The notes below the pieces were generated by a model, which did no database searches, was not told the origin of the DNA, and saw only the letters and a list, made by a program, of their open reading frames with translations. DNA of 59,635 nt, taken from positions 1 through 59,635 of the forward strand of contig JAFXPK010000007.1 in NCBI GenBank assembly GCA_017527905.1. Direction: 5' to 3'. Below, one piece after another: positions 28,196 through 36,353 of this stretch (position 1 is the stretch's first letter; each line of letters begins with the position of its first letter). Made by a program: the position numbers and the translations under genes. Source of the stretch: Paludibacteraceae bacterium. Lineage in GTDB: Bacteria; Bacteroidota; Bacteroidia; Bacteroidales; Paludibacteraceae.

Positions 28196-29920
28196 TTGAA
28201 AGAACTGCGGAAAATATGGTGCTTCCTGAAACCACATTGGAGGTGGACGCTTCTGTCTCCTCTTTTTGTGGCTACTGAGGTTGTGGCTGAACTGCTGCAA
28301 CCCTACATCATGTCTGTCATTGTGAACCAAGGCGTTCTTGGCGGGGATGCGTCCCTGATTGTGCCTATGGGCATTCGTATGGTGGTCGTGGTACTGGTGG
28401 GTATGTTGGGCGGACTGCTCTCCATCTTCGCGGCGGGTACGGTCTCTTATCGGATGGGGGCGGATATGCGTTCCGCCTTGTTCAGGAAAACGATGAGACT
28501 TTCGTTCCGTGATGTGGATGACCTGCGCATGGGGTCGCTGATTACGCGTATGACCTCGGATGTGCAACGGGTGCAGGGCGTCGTGCAAGCTTCCATGCGT
28601 CTGCTGTTCCGCTTCCCGATTCTCTTTGTCGGGGCGGTCTCCATGATGCTCATGATTCATTTGAAACTCTCTGCCGTGTTGCTGGTCGTCTTACCTGTCC
28701 TAATATTCCTCATCGTGTGCATCCTGAAACATGTTTATCCCCAAATCCTTTCGATCAGAGGTGTTACGGATAGGCAGAACACGATTGTGCAGGAGTATAT
28801 AACGGGCATGCCGGTCGTGAAGTCTTGCGCGAATGAGACGGGCGAGTTCAACCGGTTCAAGGCGAATAATGATGAATTAGTGGATCGCTCCTTGCGGGTG
28901 GCGAGGTGGATGTTGTTGCTCGGGCCGGTCATGTCCCTGCTGCTCAATATAAGTGTCGCCGTAATTGTTTATTACGGGGCTCGTCTTATGAGGTTGGGTG
29001 AAGTCAATGTGGGGGATATTATGGCGAGTGTGAATTATATGGCGCAGATATTGCTCTCCCTGATAATGGCCTCCCATATCATCATGTCCATCACTGAGGC
29101 GAAGGCCTCCATGTCCCGTGTGGACGAGGTCCTCTCTTTGCCGGACGAGCCTGTGTCTTCGAACGGGAGCGTCGTGCGGGATGACACCTCCGCTATCGTC
29201 TTCGATCATGTCTCCTTCTCCTATGGTGACGGCAAGGGAAAGGGTGGGGCGGTGTTGAACGATCTATGCTTCTCGGTACGGAAGGGCGGCACATTGGCCA
29301 TCGTGGGCGGGACGGGCTCCGGCAAGTCTACCATCGCTTACCTTATGGCTCGTTTCTATGCGCCTTCTTCCGGTACGATATGGTTGGACGGACGTGAACT
29401 GAATGGATATGAAGAGGCTCTTTTGCGACGTAAGGAGGGAATGGTCATGCAGGACTCCTTGCTCTTCTCCGGCACGTTACGGGACAATCTACGGTGGGGG
29501 AATCTCTCCGCATCGGACGATGAGTTGCTCCGTGCGTGTGAGAGGGCTCAAATAGCGGATTTCGTCCGCTCTCAACCCGAGGGTCTGGACTACCTTGTCA
29601 GCCAAAAGGGCATGAACCTCTCTGGAGGACAACGGCAACGCTTCTCCATTGCGCGTGCCTTGGTGGGTAATTATGATATCCTCATCCTCGACGATTGCTT
29701 GAGTGCGGTCGATGTGTATACCGATTCTCTGATCCGCAAGGAGTTGGCGGAGACGCGTGCCACGAAGGTGGTCATTACCCAACGGATGAGTACGGTGCGC
29801 TCCGTGGATTGGATATTGGTGCTGGATCAGGGAAGGATCATGGCGCAAGGTACGCACGATAGCTTATACGCTTCCTGCGATTTGTATAGGGAAATGTGCG
29901 ATAAACAAATGAATGTGTGA
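28196..29920 (+). CDS. ABC exporter subunit with degenerate ATPase site (half 1 of heterodimer)
   Basis: Membrane half-transporter: six-helix exporter domain followed by a nucleotide-binding domain. Walker A is GGTGSGKST and the signature is LSGGQRQR. Walker B reads LILDDCLSAVD, so the catalytic Glu is Asp, and the H-loop reads ITQRMST, Gln in place of His. These replacements are typical of the non-hydrolysing subunit of heterodimeric exporters such as TM287/288. It overlaps the next gene by 3-4 nt, so the two are co-translated. Start uncertain: TTG at 28196 gives a normal exporter N-terminus (KELRKIWCFLKPHW); GTG at 28145 or 28163 would add an odd Cys-rich leader; no in-frame ATG exists nearby. 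Substrate unknown (drug, lipid or peptide). Confidence 0.85.
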   Translation: MKELRKIWCFLKPHWRWTLLSPLFVATEVVAELLQPYIMSVIVNQGVLGGDASLIVPMGIRMVVVVLVGMLGGLLSIFAAGTVSYRMGADMRSALFRKTMRLSFRDVDDLRMGSLITRMTSDVQRVQGVVQASMRLLFRFPILFVGAVSMMLMIHLKLSAVLLVVLPVLIFLIVCILKHVYPQILSIRGVTDRQNTIVQEYITGMPVVKSCANETGEFNRFKANNDELVDRSLRVARWMLLLGPVMSLLLNISVAVIVYYGARLMRLGEVNVGDIMASVNYMAQILLSLIMASHIIMSITEAKASMSRVDEVLSLPDEPVSSNGSVVRDDTSAIVFDHVSFSYGDGKGKGGAVLNDLCFSVRKGGTLAIVGGTGSGKSTIAYLMARFYAPSSGTIWLDGRELNGYEEALLRRKEGMVMQDSLLFSGTLRDNLRWGNLSASDDELLRACERAQIADFVRSQPEGLDYLVSQKGMNLSGGQRQRFSIARALVGNYDILILDDCLSAVDVYTDSLIRKELAETRATKVVITQRMSTVRSVDWILVLDQGRIMAQGTHDSLYASCDLYREMCDKQMNV

Positions 29921-31749
29921 AAACTATGACTGGGCGTATGACGACATCTGGAGGACAACATCGATCCCGTGCGCTAGGCGTAACTGATGGGAAGGTGAAG
30001 AACGTGTCTGGGACACTTCGTCGCCTGCTCTCTTATTGGCAGGGGGAGAAATGGCTTCTTTCCCTTCTGGGCTTGTGTTCTCTCCTTTCTGTCTGTTGCG
30101 CATTGCTGTGCCCGTATCTTTTGGGACGTACGGTGGATGACTGCATCGGCATGGTCGGTTCTGATGCGCCTGGCGCTTCCTCGGTTGCCCTTGTCCACCA
30201 TCTGACAGCGTTTGTCGCTCTTCATCTGCTTTCCGCCGCTTTTTCTTGGATCCATGAGTATGGCATGAGTGTTCTGGCACAACGCTTGTTGAAACGGTTG
30301 AAGGAGGAGATGACGCGGAAGCTACTTTCCCTGAGTCCCCGTTTCTTCAACAACCATTTGTGCGGATCCGTGATGAGCCATTTCACCAATGATGCGGAGT
30401 TGGTGAAGAGTGCTTTGAACGATACGGTGGTACAGCTGTTCGTCAGCCTTTTCACCTTGCTGGGTTCTGTCGTTATCATGGTCCATTTGAGTTGGCAGTT
30501 GGCGCTTGTCACTTGCTTGACGGTTCCCTTCTCCGTCATGGTGAGTCGGTTCGTGATGAAACGCACGCATAAGCATTTCACTTTGCACCAGGAGTCGTTG
30601 GGCGAAATGAACGGTGCGGTGGAGGAGTCGTTCAGTGGTATAAAGACGATAAAAAGTTTCGGGCGGGAGGAGGAACGTGTCTCCCAATTCGAGGCGTTGA
30701 ATAAGTCCGTCTGCGAAACGGGTAGACGGGCGCAGATATACAGCGGATTGTTGATGCCGCTGATGCGTGTGTTGGATAACTGTTCGTATATCCTAGTGAC
30801 GATTGTGGGGGCTTTCTTGGCTTCCAGCGGTTCTGTGACGGTGGGTGTGATACAGTCTTTCTTGTTGTATACGAAGAATTTCCAACGCCCTATCAATACG
30901 ATCGCGATGCAGCTGAATATGGTGCAGGCCGCCATAGCGGGTGCTGAACGGATTTTTACTCTCCTGGACGAGGAGCTGGAGATTACGGACTCGGTTTGCC
31001 CTACCCGTATGGAGAACTTGCGGGGGGTGGTGGAGTTCCGGAATGTGAGTTTCGGGTATGATGATAAGTTGGTGCTGAAGGACATCAATTTCTCCGTGAA
31101 GCCAGGTGAGGTGGTTGCTGTCGTCGGTTTCACGGGCGCTGGGAAGACTACGCTCGTCAACCTGTTGAATCGTTTCTATGATGTCCAGGAGGGACGTGTG
31201 TTGGTCGATGGCGTGGATGTGCGGGATATGCCTGTGGCGGATTTGCGTCGCGCCATCGGTTGGGTGCCTCAGGAGGCGTATCTCTTTTCTGATACGGTGA
31301 GGTATAACGTGGCTTATGGCAATCCGTCCGCTACCCTCGACGAGGTGAGGGAGGCGCTCCTCTGGGCGAATGCGGACTCGTTGGTGAACCGTATGCCGGA
31401 AGGTTATGACACGGTGCTGAAAGAGCAGGGCGCGGGTGTCAGCCAAGGACAGCGCCAACTGTTGGCCATCGCTAGGGCGGTGAACAAAAACGCTCCGATC
31501 TTAGTCTTGGACGAGGCAACCAGCAATATTGACACCCACACTGAAATGTTGATCCAAAGCGCTATTTCACAGATTACCCGGGGACGTGCGTGCCTGATCA
31601 TCGCCCATCGTCTAAGCACGATCATGAATGCGGACAAGATTATTGTGCTGGATGCCGGAAGGGTGGTGGAGGAAGGAACGCATGATGAACTTTTGACTAA
31701 GCAAGGAGTCTACTGGCGCATCTACAACAGCCAGTTCGTGGAGGTGTGA
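29917..31749 (+). CDS. ABC exporter subunit, catalytic partner (half 2 of heterodimer)
   Basis: 610-residue exporter half with a transmembrane domain and an ATPase domain. Walker A is GFTGAGKTT, Walker B is LVLDEATSNID with the catalytic Glu, and the H-loop His is present (IIAHRLST). The signature is altered to VSQGQRQ. With the preceding subunit this gives one competent and one degenerate ATP site. The GTG at 29917 overlaps the upstream TGA (GTGA); an ATG three codons later (29926) is an alternative start. No regulator or periplasmic partner adjoins the pair, and the substrate cannot be predicted. Confidence 0.87.
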   Translation: MKTMTGRMTTSGGQHRSRALGVTDGKVKNVSGTLRRLLSYWQGEKWLLSLLGLCSLLSVCCALLCPYLLGRTVDDCIGMVGSDAPGASSVALVHHLTAFVALHLLSAAFSWIHEYGMSVLAQRLLKRLKEEMTRKLLSLSPRFFNNHLCGSVMSHFTNDAELVKSALNDTVVQLFVSLFTLLGSVVIMVHLSWQLALVTCLTVPFSVMVSRFVMKRTHKHFTLHQESLGEMNGAVEESFSGIKTIKSFGREEERVSQFEALNKSVCETGRRAQIYSGLLMPLMRVLDNCSYILVTIVGAFLASSGSVTVGVIQSFLLYTKNFQRPINTIAMQLNMVQAAIAGAERIFTLLDEELEITDSVCPTRMENLRGVVEFRNVSFGYDDKLVLKDINFSVKPGEVVAVVGFTGAGKTTLVNLLNRFYDVQEGRVLVDGVDVRDMPVADLRRAIGWVPQEAYLFSDTVRYNVAYGNPSATLDEVREALLWANADSLVNRMPEGYDTVLKEQGAGVSQGQRQLLAIARAVNKNAPILVLDEATSNIDTHTEMLIQSAISQITRGRACLIIAHRLSTIMNADKIIVLDAGRVVEEGTHDELLTKQGVYWRIYNSQFVEV

Positions 31750-31854
31750 TTTTCTCTCACGGGAGGGGTTTCTCATGGAGGCACGGAGAGCACGGAGGTG
31801 TGGATGTTTGTTCTTCGTGTGAAAATATATGTATGCGCAGGAGGGGACTATGGA

Positions 31855-31969
31855 TCCGTATTGTGGAGGCGCAATATGTTGCGTCTCTAATGCATTGCAT
31901 CTCTACGGCTGGTGAACGATCGACGCGGTGATCTTCATGAGGAAATGTTTTTTCATATGGTAGCATATG
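31855..31969. repeat. Intergenic segment with relics of the GCAA...TTGCGTCTCTA repeat
   Basis: GGCGCAATATGTTGCGTCTC and the adjoining TTGCATCTCTAC resemble the 26-bp repeat at 43365-43528. A small palindrome (CATATG, GTAG, CATATG) lies at about 31955-31970. No gene is visible between 31750 and 32027. Confidence 0.45.
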
Positions 31970-31975
31970 CAAAAA

Positions 31976-32002
31976 AATGGGAGGCTTAAAAAACCTCCCA
32001 TT
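31976..32002 (-). terminator. Intrinsic terminator of the galE operon (also usable from the plus strand)
   Basis: AATGGGAGG and CCTCCCATT arms. On the minus strand the stem is followed by a T-run (the A-run at about 31971-31977), placing it 25 bp after the galE stop. Confidence 0.85.
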
Positions 32003-32027
32003 CTGTTCTTGCGATAGCCCTTCCGTA

Positions 32028-33074
32028 TTATTCGGCCTTAGGTTCCCTCTCTTGTAGCTTCTGTTGCCACTTCCATGCGGAGAGTAAGGTCTCGTCCAAA
32101 GGAACTTCAGCTTTCCATCCCAACTCTTTGTTGGCGAGGGAGGCGTCCGCCCAGACTTGCTCGATGTCGCCTGCGCGACGTGGGGCGATTTCGTACGGAA
32201 CTTTCACGCCGGTTGCCTTCTCGAATGTATTGATGATTTCGAGGACAGACACACCCGTTCCGGTTCCGAGGTTGAACACTTCAATGCTCTTTTTGTTCTT
32301 CTTGCCTAGTATGCGTTCGATGGCGCAGACGTGAGCTTTGGCGAGGTCCACCACATTGATGTAGTCGCGTATGCAGCTGCCGTCAGGTGTGTTGTAGTCG
32401 TTGCCGAACACCTTTAGCGTCTCGCGAATGCCCGCCGCCGTTTGGGTGATGTAGGGCAGTAGGTTGTTCGGAATACCATTTGGCAACTCTCCGATTTCAG
32501 CGCTTGGGTGCGCGCCGATTGGGTTGAAGTAGCGCAGAAGCACCACGTTCAAGTTCTTGTCGGCTGCGGAAGCATCCCTCAGGATCGTCTCGCTCATCTG
32601 TTTGGTGCTTCCGTAAGGAGAGGTGGCTGGCTTGATAGGCGATTTCTCCGTGACTGGCAACGTGTCCGGTTGCCCGTAGACGGTGCAGGAGGAGGAGAAA
32701 ACGATGTTGCTGATGTTGAACTTAGGCATGAGCTGGAGCAGGTTGATCAGGGAGACGATGTTGTTCCTGTAGTACACAAGGGGTTGTTCCACGGATTCGC
32801 CGACCGATTTGGATGCGGCGAAGTGGATGATGGCCTTGATGTCGGAATGTCTCTCCATGAAGTGCCCCAGCGAGATGTAGTCTTTGCAGTCTATGTTCTC
32901 GTAGGCGGGCATGGTGCCTGTGATGGCTTTGATACCGTCCAGCACGCCTATGTTGGAGTTGGACAGGTTGTCGATGATGACAGGCTCGTACCCTGCGTTG
33001 AATAGTTCGACGGCGGTGTGGGATCCGATGTATCCTGTTCCTCCGGTAACTAATATTTTCCCTTTGTTTGCCAT
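32028..33074 (-). CDS. galE: UDP-glucose 4-epimerase
   Basis: 348-residue extended short-chain dehydrogenase that interconverts UDP-glucose and UDP-galactose in the cytoplasm. The Rossmann motif TGGTGYIGSH is at the N-terminus. The catalytic SSSCTVYG and YGSTK (Tyr-x3-Lys) segments are present, as is the conserved RYFNPIGAH substrate loop. Length is normal for the family. It is the second gene of a minus-strand pair, 18 bp after the sugar nucleotidyltransferase, which suggests joint supply of nucleotide sugars for surface glycans. It is followed by a strong terminator. Confidence 0.93.
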   Translation of the reverse strand: MANKGKILVTGGTGYIGSHTAVELFNAGYEPVIIDNLSNSNIGVLDGIKAITGTMPAYENIDCKDYISLGHFMERHSDIKAIIHFAASKSVGESVEQPLVYYRNNIVSLINLLQLMPKFNISNIVFSSSCTVYGQPDTLPVTEKSPIKPATSPYGSTKQMSETILRDASAADKNLNVVLLRYFNPIGAHPSAEIGELPNGIPNNLLPYITQTAAGIRETLKVFGNDYNTPDGSCIRDYINVVDLAKAHVCAIERILGKKNKKSIEVFNLGTGTGVSVLEIINTFEKATGVKVPYEIAPRRAGDIEQVWADASLANKELGWKAEVPLDETLLSAWKWQQKLQEREPKAE

Positions 33075-33092
33075 GTTTGGAAATGCTTCTTG

Positions 33093-33998
33093 TTAAAACA
33101 GTTTGTTGGGATAGACTCCGTCGTTGATCAACTGTTGGATCTTAGCGACAACCATCGGTCTGTCCTCTTTGTAGGTTACGCCGAACCATTTGCAAGGTGT
33201 CTCCAACACGTCGATCGTGGATGTTCCCTCTTGGATCAGTCGGTTCACCATGGTCGGAATACCATATTCCGCCTTGATGTTGTCCGCGTTCTTTTGCAGG
33301 AACTCCTTGAAGTCAGCCTCAGAGTGCTCGAAATAGTCTGTCGTGAAACCCCACATGTTCATGGATACAGGCAGGTTCTCGTCGATGGTGTCGTACTCGC
33401 CCGTCTGTTGGTTCTTGAAGACCACCTCGCTGCCCTTGCGTTGTACTTCGTAGTGCTCCACGACGGTTGTCAGGTGGTTCTGCGCATTCTTGTTGCATAC
33501 GCCGCGTGACACGTGTCCACTCTCGGAGAGCGTGTTGCCCAACCGATAGGCCACCATGCAGTATTGGTCTTTCTTTCCTTCCATCTTCTTCAGCGCATCC
33601 GCCAGAATCTGGAAACTCTCTTTCCCGTAGAAATCGTCAGCGTTGATGACGGCGAATGGCTCCTTCACGGCATCTTTTCCCATGAGGATGGCATGGTTGG
33701 TTCCCCATGGCTTCACTCTGTCCGGATGTAAGGAGAAGCCCGCTGGAAGACAATCCAACTCTTGGAATACGACCTCTACTTGTATGGCGTTCTTGTATTT
33801 GCTGATTACTTTTTCCCTAAAGTCTTGCTCAAATGCGTGGCGGATGACAAATACCACCTTGCCGAATCCTGCGCGTATGGCGTCGAAGATGGAAAAGTCC
33901 ATGATGGTCTCTCCGTTTGGACCTAGTCCGTCCAACTGCTTCAATCCTCCGTAGCGGCTACCCATACCCGCTGCTAAAACCAATAATGTAGGTTTCAT
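33093..33998 (-). CDS. Sugar-phosphate nucleotidyltransferase family protein
   Basis: 301 residues with the N-terminal nucleotidyltransferase signature LAAGMGSRYGGLKQ and the metal-binding NADDFYG segment. It resembles NDP-sugar pyrophosphorylases, which make NDP-sugars from an NTP and a sugar phosphate. Adjacency to galE makes UDP-hexose supply plausible, but the nucleotide and sugar are not determined by sequence. The start ATG is preceded on the minus strand by AAAGGAG, an unusually Shine-Dalgarno-like site for this group. First gene of a two-gene unit with galE. Confidence 0.8.
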   Translation of the reverse strand: MKPTLLVLAAGMGSRYGGLKQLDGLGPNGETIMDFSIFDAIRAGFGKVVFVIRHAFEQDFREKVISKYKNAIQVEVVFQELDCLPAGFSLHPDRVKPWGTNHAILMGKDAVKEPFAVINADDFYGKESFQILADALKKMEGKKDQYCMVAYRLGNTLSESGHVSRGVCNKNAQNHLTTVVEHYEVQRKGSEVVFKNQQTGEYDTIDENLPVSMNMWGFTTDYFEHSEADFKEFLQKNADNIKAEYGIPTMVNRLIQEGTSTIDVLETPCKWFGVTYKEDRPMVVAKIQQLINDGVYPNKLF

Positions 33999-34028
33999 AA
34001 AATGATGCTCCTTTCTTCTTTTAAATCA

Positions 34029-34074
34029 GTGAGTCACTAGAACTCACTTCTAATGAATTTTATCCGCGAAGATA
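34029..34074 (-). promoter_or_regulatory. Candidate leader: -7-like TATCTTCG and a hairpin
   Basis: On the minus strand TATCTTCG (34067-34074) lies about 70 nt upstream of the nucleotidyltransferase start; the same TATCTTCGCG string precedes ilvC. Between it and the gene is a perfect 6-bp hairpin (GTGAGT and ACTCAC, 7-nt loop). No -33 box was found. Confidence 0.3.
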
Positions 34075-34162
34075 ACAAAAGAAAAGTTATCTATCTCATT
34101 AAAAATGACGCATAATTGTATAGAATAAGCATTTTTTTGCGTGGAAGTGATCTCCTCTCCTC

Positions 34163-35863
34163 CTAATTCTGCCAACCAACCTTCCAATTCTCGTTGGGGT
34201 CGCAGATGGAGTCGTAGTTTATTAGGACGGTTCCCCAATCGTTTACCCGCCTTTGCCTGCTCGTGTCGAATGAATCGTTGATCAGGCTGCGTTTTGGATC
34301 GTACCATTTGTTCCGTATGCCCGCCAATTCCAGCATGAGGTGGGGTAGGTCGTCTGTCATGAATGGCCTGTGGACTGATTTCTCTATTCTGCTGACGATC
34401 TCAGGATGTTTCTCTTTGTAGATGTCCGACACATAGATGAGGAAAGGAACCTCCACCTCACAGTGCATCCATGCTGACTCGTTGTTTCCGTCGATGGCGT
34501 TCCTGCCGGAATTGGCTCGGAAATCGTACACCTCTTCTCCGTGGTCAGAGAAATAGAGGACGATCGCGTCCTTGTCCTGGTATAACTGGATGATTTCGTT
34601 CACGATCGAATCATTGTATAGCGTGGCGTTGTCGTAGTCCGCCAATGTCTGGAGTTGGGCGGGGGTCAACTCTTTCCTGTCATAGTCCTTCACGGTAAAG
34701 CGCGCCCTCTCTTTCGGGAATCTGCTGCTGTAGTCGAAGTGCTGCCCTATCAGATGGAAAATGATCAGGTTGTTCTTCTCTTTTTCCACATTCGGACGGG
34801 CTTTCACGAAGTCGTTGATGATGTCTCCGTCGTAGTCATACTGCAGACTGTTTTTCCCGTTGTAGAAGTCGATCTTGCTGCTGTGGATATAGGAACAGGA
34901 GGCTGTTTGGTTCTCCCATAACAGGACGTTGTAATTGGCTGCCCTGAACAAACAAGGGAATAGCGGTGATTCGAACCATTCCGTTTCCTGATCCACACTG
35001 GATAGCGAGAGGAAGTGGTTGAAGGCTCCCATCGTGTAGTTGATGGGGGAGATGACGTTGTCGAAGACGTAAAGGTTCTTCCTCTGCGAGAGGTACGGGT
35101 TCGTCTGATGCGTGTAGCCGTAAAGCCCGCTGTGGTATTTGTTGTAGGACTCCCCGATGATCAGCACAATGTTGGAGGAGGTGTACGAACAACTGTCGTT
35201 CTGCAGGTTGGCATTGGCTTTGTCCACTGAAGCGATGTTGTCCATGTAACGCGCGAATCCTCCGAGCTGGTGCTTGAAGTTGCCTAATGTGCCTTCTCCA
35301 TATAGGGGAATTGTCAGCATGGAGCATAGGATCAGGACCGAGGCGATCGTTTCTCTTGGATTGCCCCATCTCCCTATCTTTTCTCCAACGACCGGATTCT
35401 TTTTGTGTAGGAATCTGCCTATGAGTAGCACGGCGATGACGGCGATGACGGACGTGATCACCATGATCCGGTAGAAGGAGACGAAATCCAGGGCCTCCTC
35501 GACGGACGTCTCGTATACGATGAGCAGTAACTCCATGAAGAACATGGACTCGGATAGACAGCATATCGTGATTGTCAGGAAGGCGATGATGTAGATGACC
35601 GTGTGTATGGCGATGTCCGTGGCCTTCGTCAAGGCGACTTTGCGCCTCAGCAGGTGGCCGAGGGTGTATAGTAAATATATGATGGCGAAGTCCTGGACGA
35701 TTCCCAATAAAAAGGTCGACATCTTCTCGTAGCAAATGATGCGGGGTGTCGTCAGTAACAAAACTAGGAATAATATGCTGACCGGGAATTGTGTGAGGGG
35801 TGCGAATATGTTTGCTTGGATTCTCTTGACGAGACTCGTGGCCATTTGTTTGATGTTACTCAT
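34163..35863 (-). CDS. Phosphoethanolamine transferase (EptA-like, lipid A/surface glycan)
   Basis: 566 residues, inner-membrane protein. Five N-terminal hydrophobic segments are followed by a periplasmic sulfatase-fold domain that transfers phosphoethanolamine from phosphatidylethanolamine. Zinc and catalytic residues fit the family: Glu238 in GESYNKYHSGLYGY, nucleophile Thr277 in INYTMGAF, and Asp440-His441 in SDHGEE. The start at 35863 (MSNIKQ) is favoured over a longer frame reaching 36094, because a full promoter at 35991-36021 would place the transcription start inside that extension. It is divergent from the feo operon. Modification of lipid A, and hence tolerance of cationic peptides, is inferred from the family. 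Confidence 0.87.
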   Translation of the reverse strand: MSNIKQMATSLVKRIQANIFAPLTQFPVSILFLVLLLTTPRIICYEKMSTFLLGIVQDFAIIYLLYTLGHLLRRKVALTKATDIAIHTVIYIIAFLTITICCLSESMFFMELLLIVYETSVEEALDFVSFYRIMVITSVIAVIAVLLIGRFLHKKNPVVGEKIGRWGNPRETIASVLILCSMLTIPLYGEGTLGNFKHQLGGFARYMDNIASVDKANANLQNDSCSYTSSNIVLIIGESYNKYHSGLYGYTHQTNPYLSQRKNLYVFDNVISPINYTMGAFNHFLSLSSVDQETEWFESPLFPCLFRAANYNVLLWENQTASCSYIHSSKIDFYNGKNSLQYDYDGDIINDFVKARPNVEKEKNNLIIFHLIGQHFDYSSRFPKERARFTVKDYDRKELTPAQLQTLADYDNATLYNDSIVNEIIQLYQDKDAIVLYFSDHGEEVYDFRANSGRNAIDGNNESAWMHCEVEVPFLIYVSDIYKEKHPEIVSRIEKSVHRPFMTDDLPHLMLELAGIRNKWYDPKRSLINDSFDTSRQRRVNDWGTVLINYDSICDPNENWKVGWQN

Positions 35864-35990
35864 CTTCGTTGTGTTTATTTGTTTCTTGTTCTGCCTTGTT
35901 TTTCCTCGTTTCCAGCACACGTGCAATTGCTTGATAAATAGAAGCCGACGCTGAAAAATCAGATGTTTTTGTTTGCGTTTAAATGTTCTG

Positions 35991-36021
35991 CAAAGATAAT
36001 TATAATCCATGTTTTTCCAAA
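35991..36021 (-). promoter_or_regulatory. Promoter of the phosphoethanolamine transferase gene (TTTG-N19-TATCTTTG)
   Basis: On the minus strand TTTG (36021-36018) and TATCTTTG (35998-35991) are separated by 19 nt, a full consensus match. The predicted leader is about 120 nt. This decides the start codon of the gene. Confidence 0.8.
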
Positions 36022-36353
36022 TGATTGAGTGTTGCGGGTGTCGCGGATTCATGTGTGAGGCATTCTTGATTTCCCTATCCCTATATATACCCATCTCCCT
36101 ATTTTTATACCTACAAATAGCGATATAATCCCCCTTTTATATCCGCTACCTTTGCCTGTTAGTTGAGTCTCAAGGATTATTCGGGCGAAAAAGGAAGGAT
36201 ATTTGTGCGGCGGGTGTGCCGTGTGTCGATTTTCGCCGTATCTTTGTGACCGATTATGGAGAGGATTTTTTCGGAGGGATATATTGCTGATTGTAGGCAA
36301 GAAGATCTTCCCTCCCTTGAAGCAATAGTTGGCAAGGAGGCATGAATTGAAAT
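36022..36353 (+). promoter_or_regulatory. feo operon upstream region with two -7 candidates
   Basis: TACCTTTG at 36147-36154 and TATCTTTG at 36239-36246 both match TAnnTTTG on the plus strand. Neither has a TTTG at 18-20 nt. The second gives a leader of about 100 nt. No recognisable Fur or DtxR operator was seen. The stretch is otherwise AT-rich and contains no gene. Confidence 0.45.

Noticed and set aside
31746..31931. 61-codon frame after the ABC exporter genes
   Set aside because: Lies in repeat-like intergenic DNA with no start signal or protein features.
35864..36094. 77-codon N-terminal extension of the phosphoethanolamine transferase
   Set aside because: It is basic and low in family resemblance, and a full promoter lies inside it.
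36022..36353. Riboswitch or Fur box upstream of feoAB
   Set aside because: No palindromic Fur/DtxR-like operator or known riboswitch core could be identified by eye.
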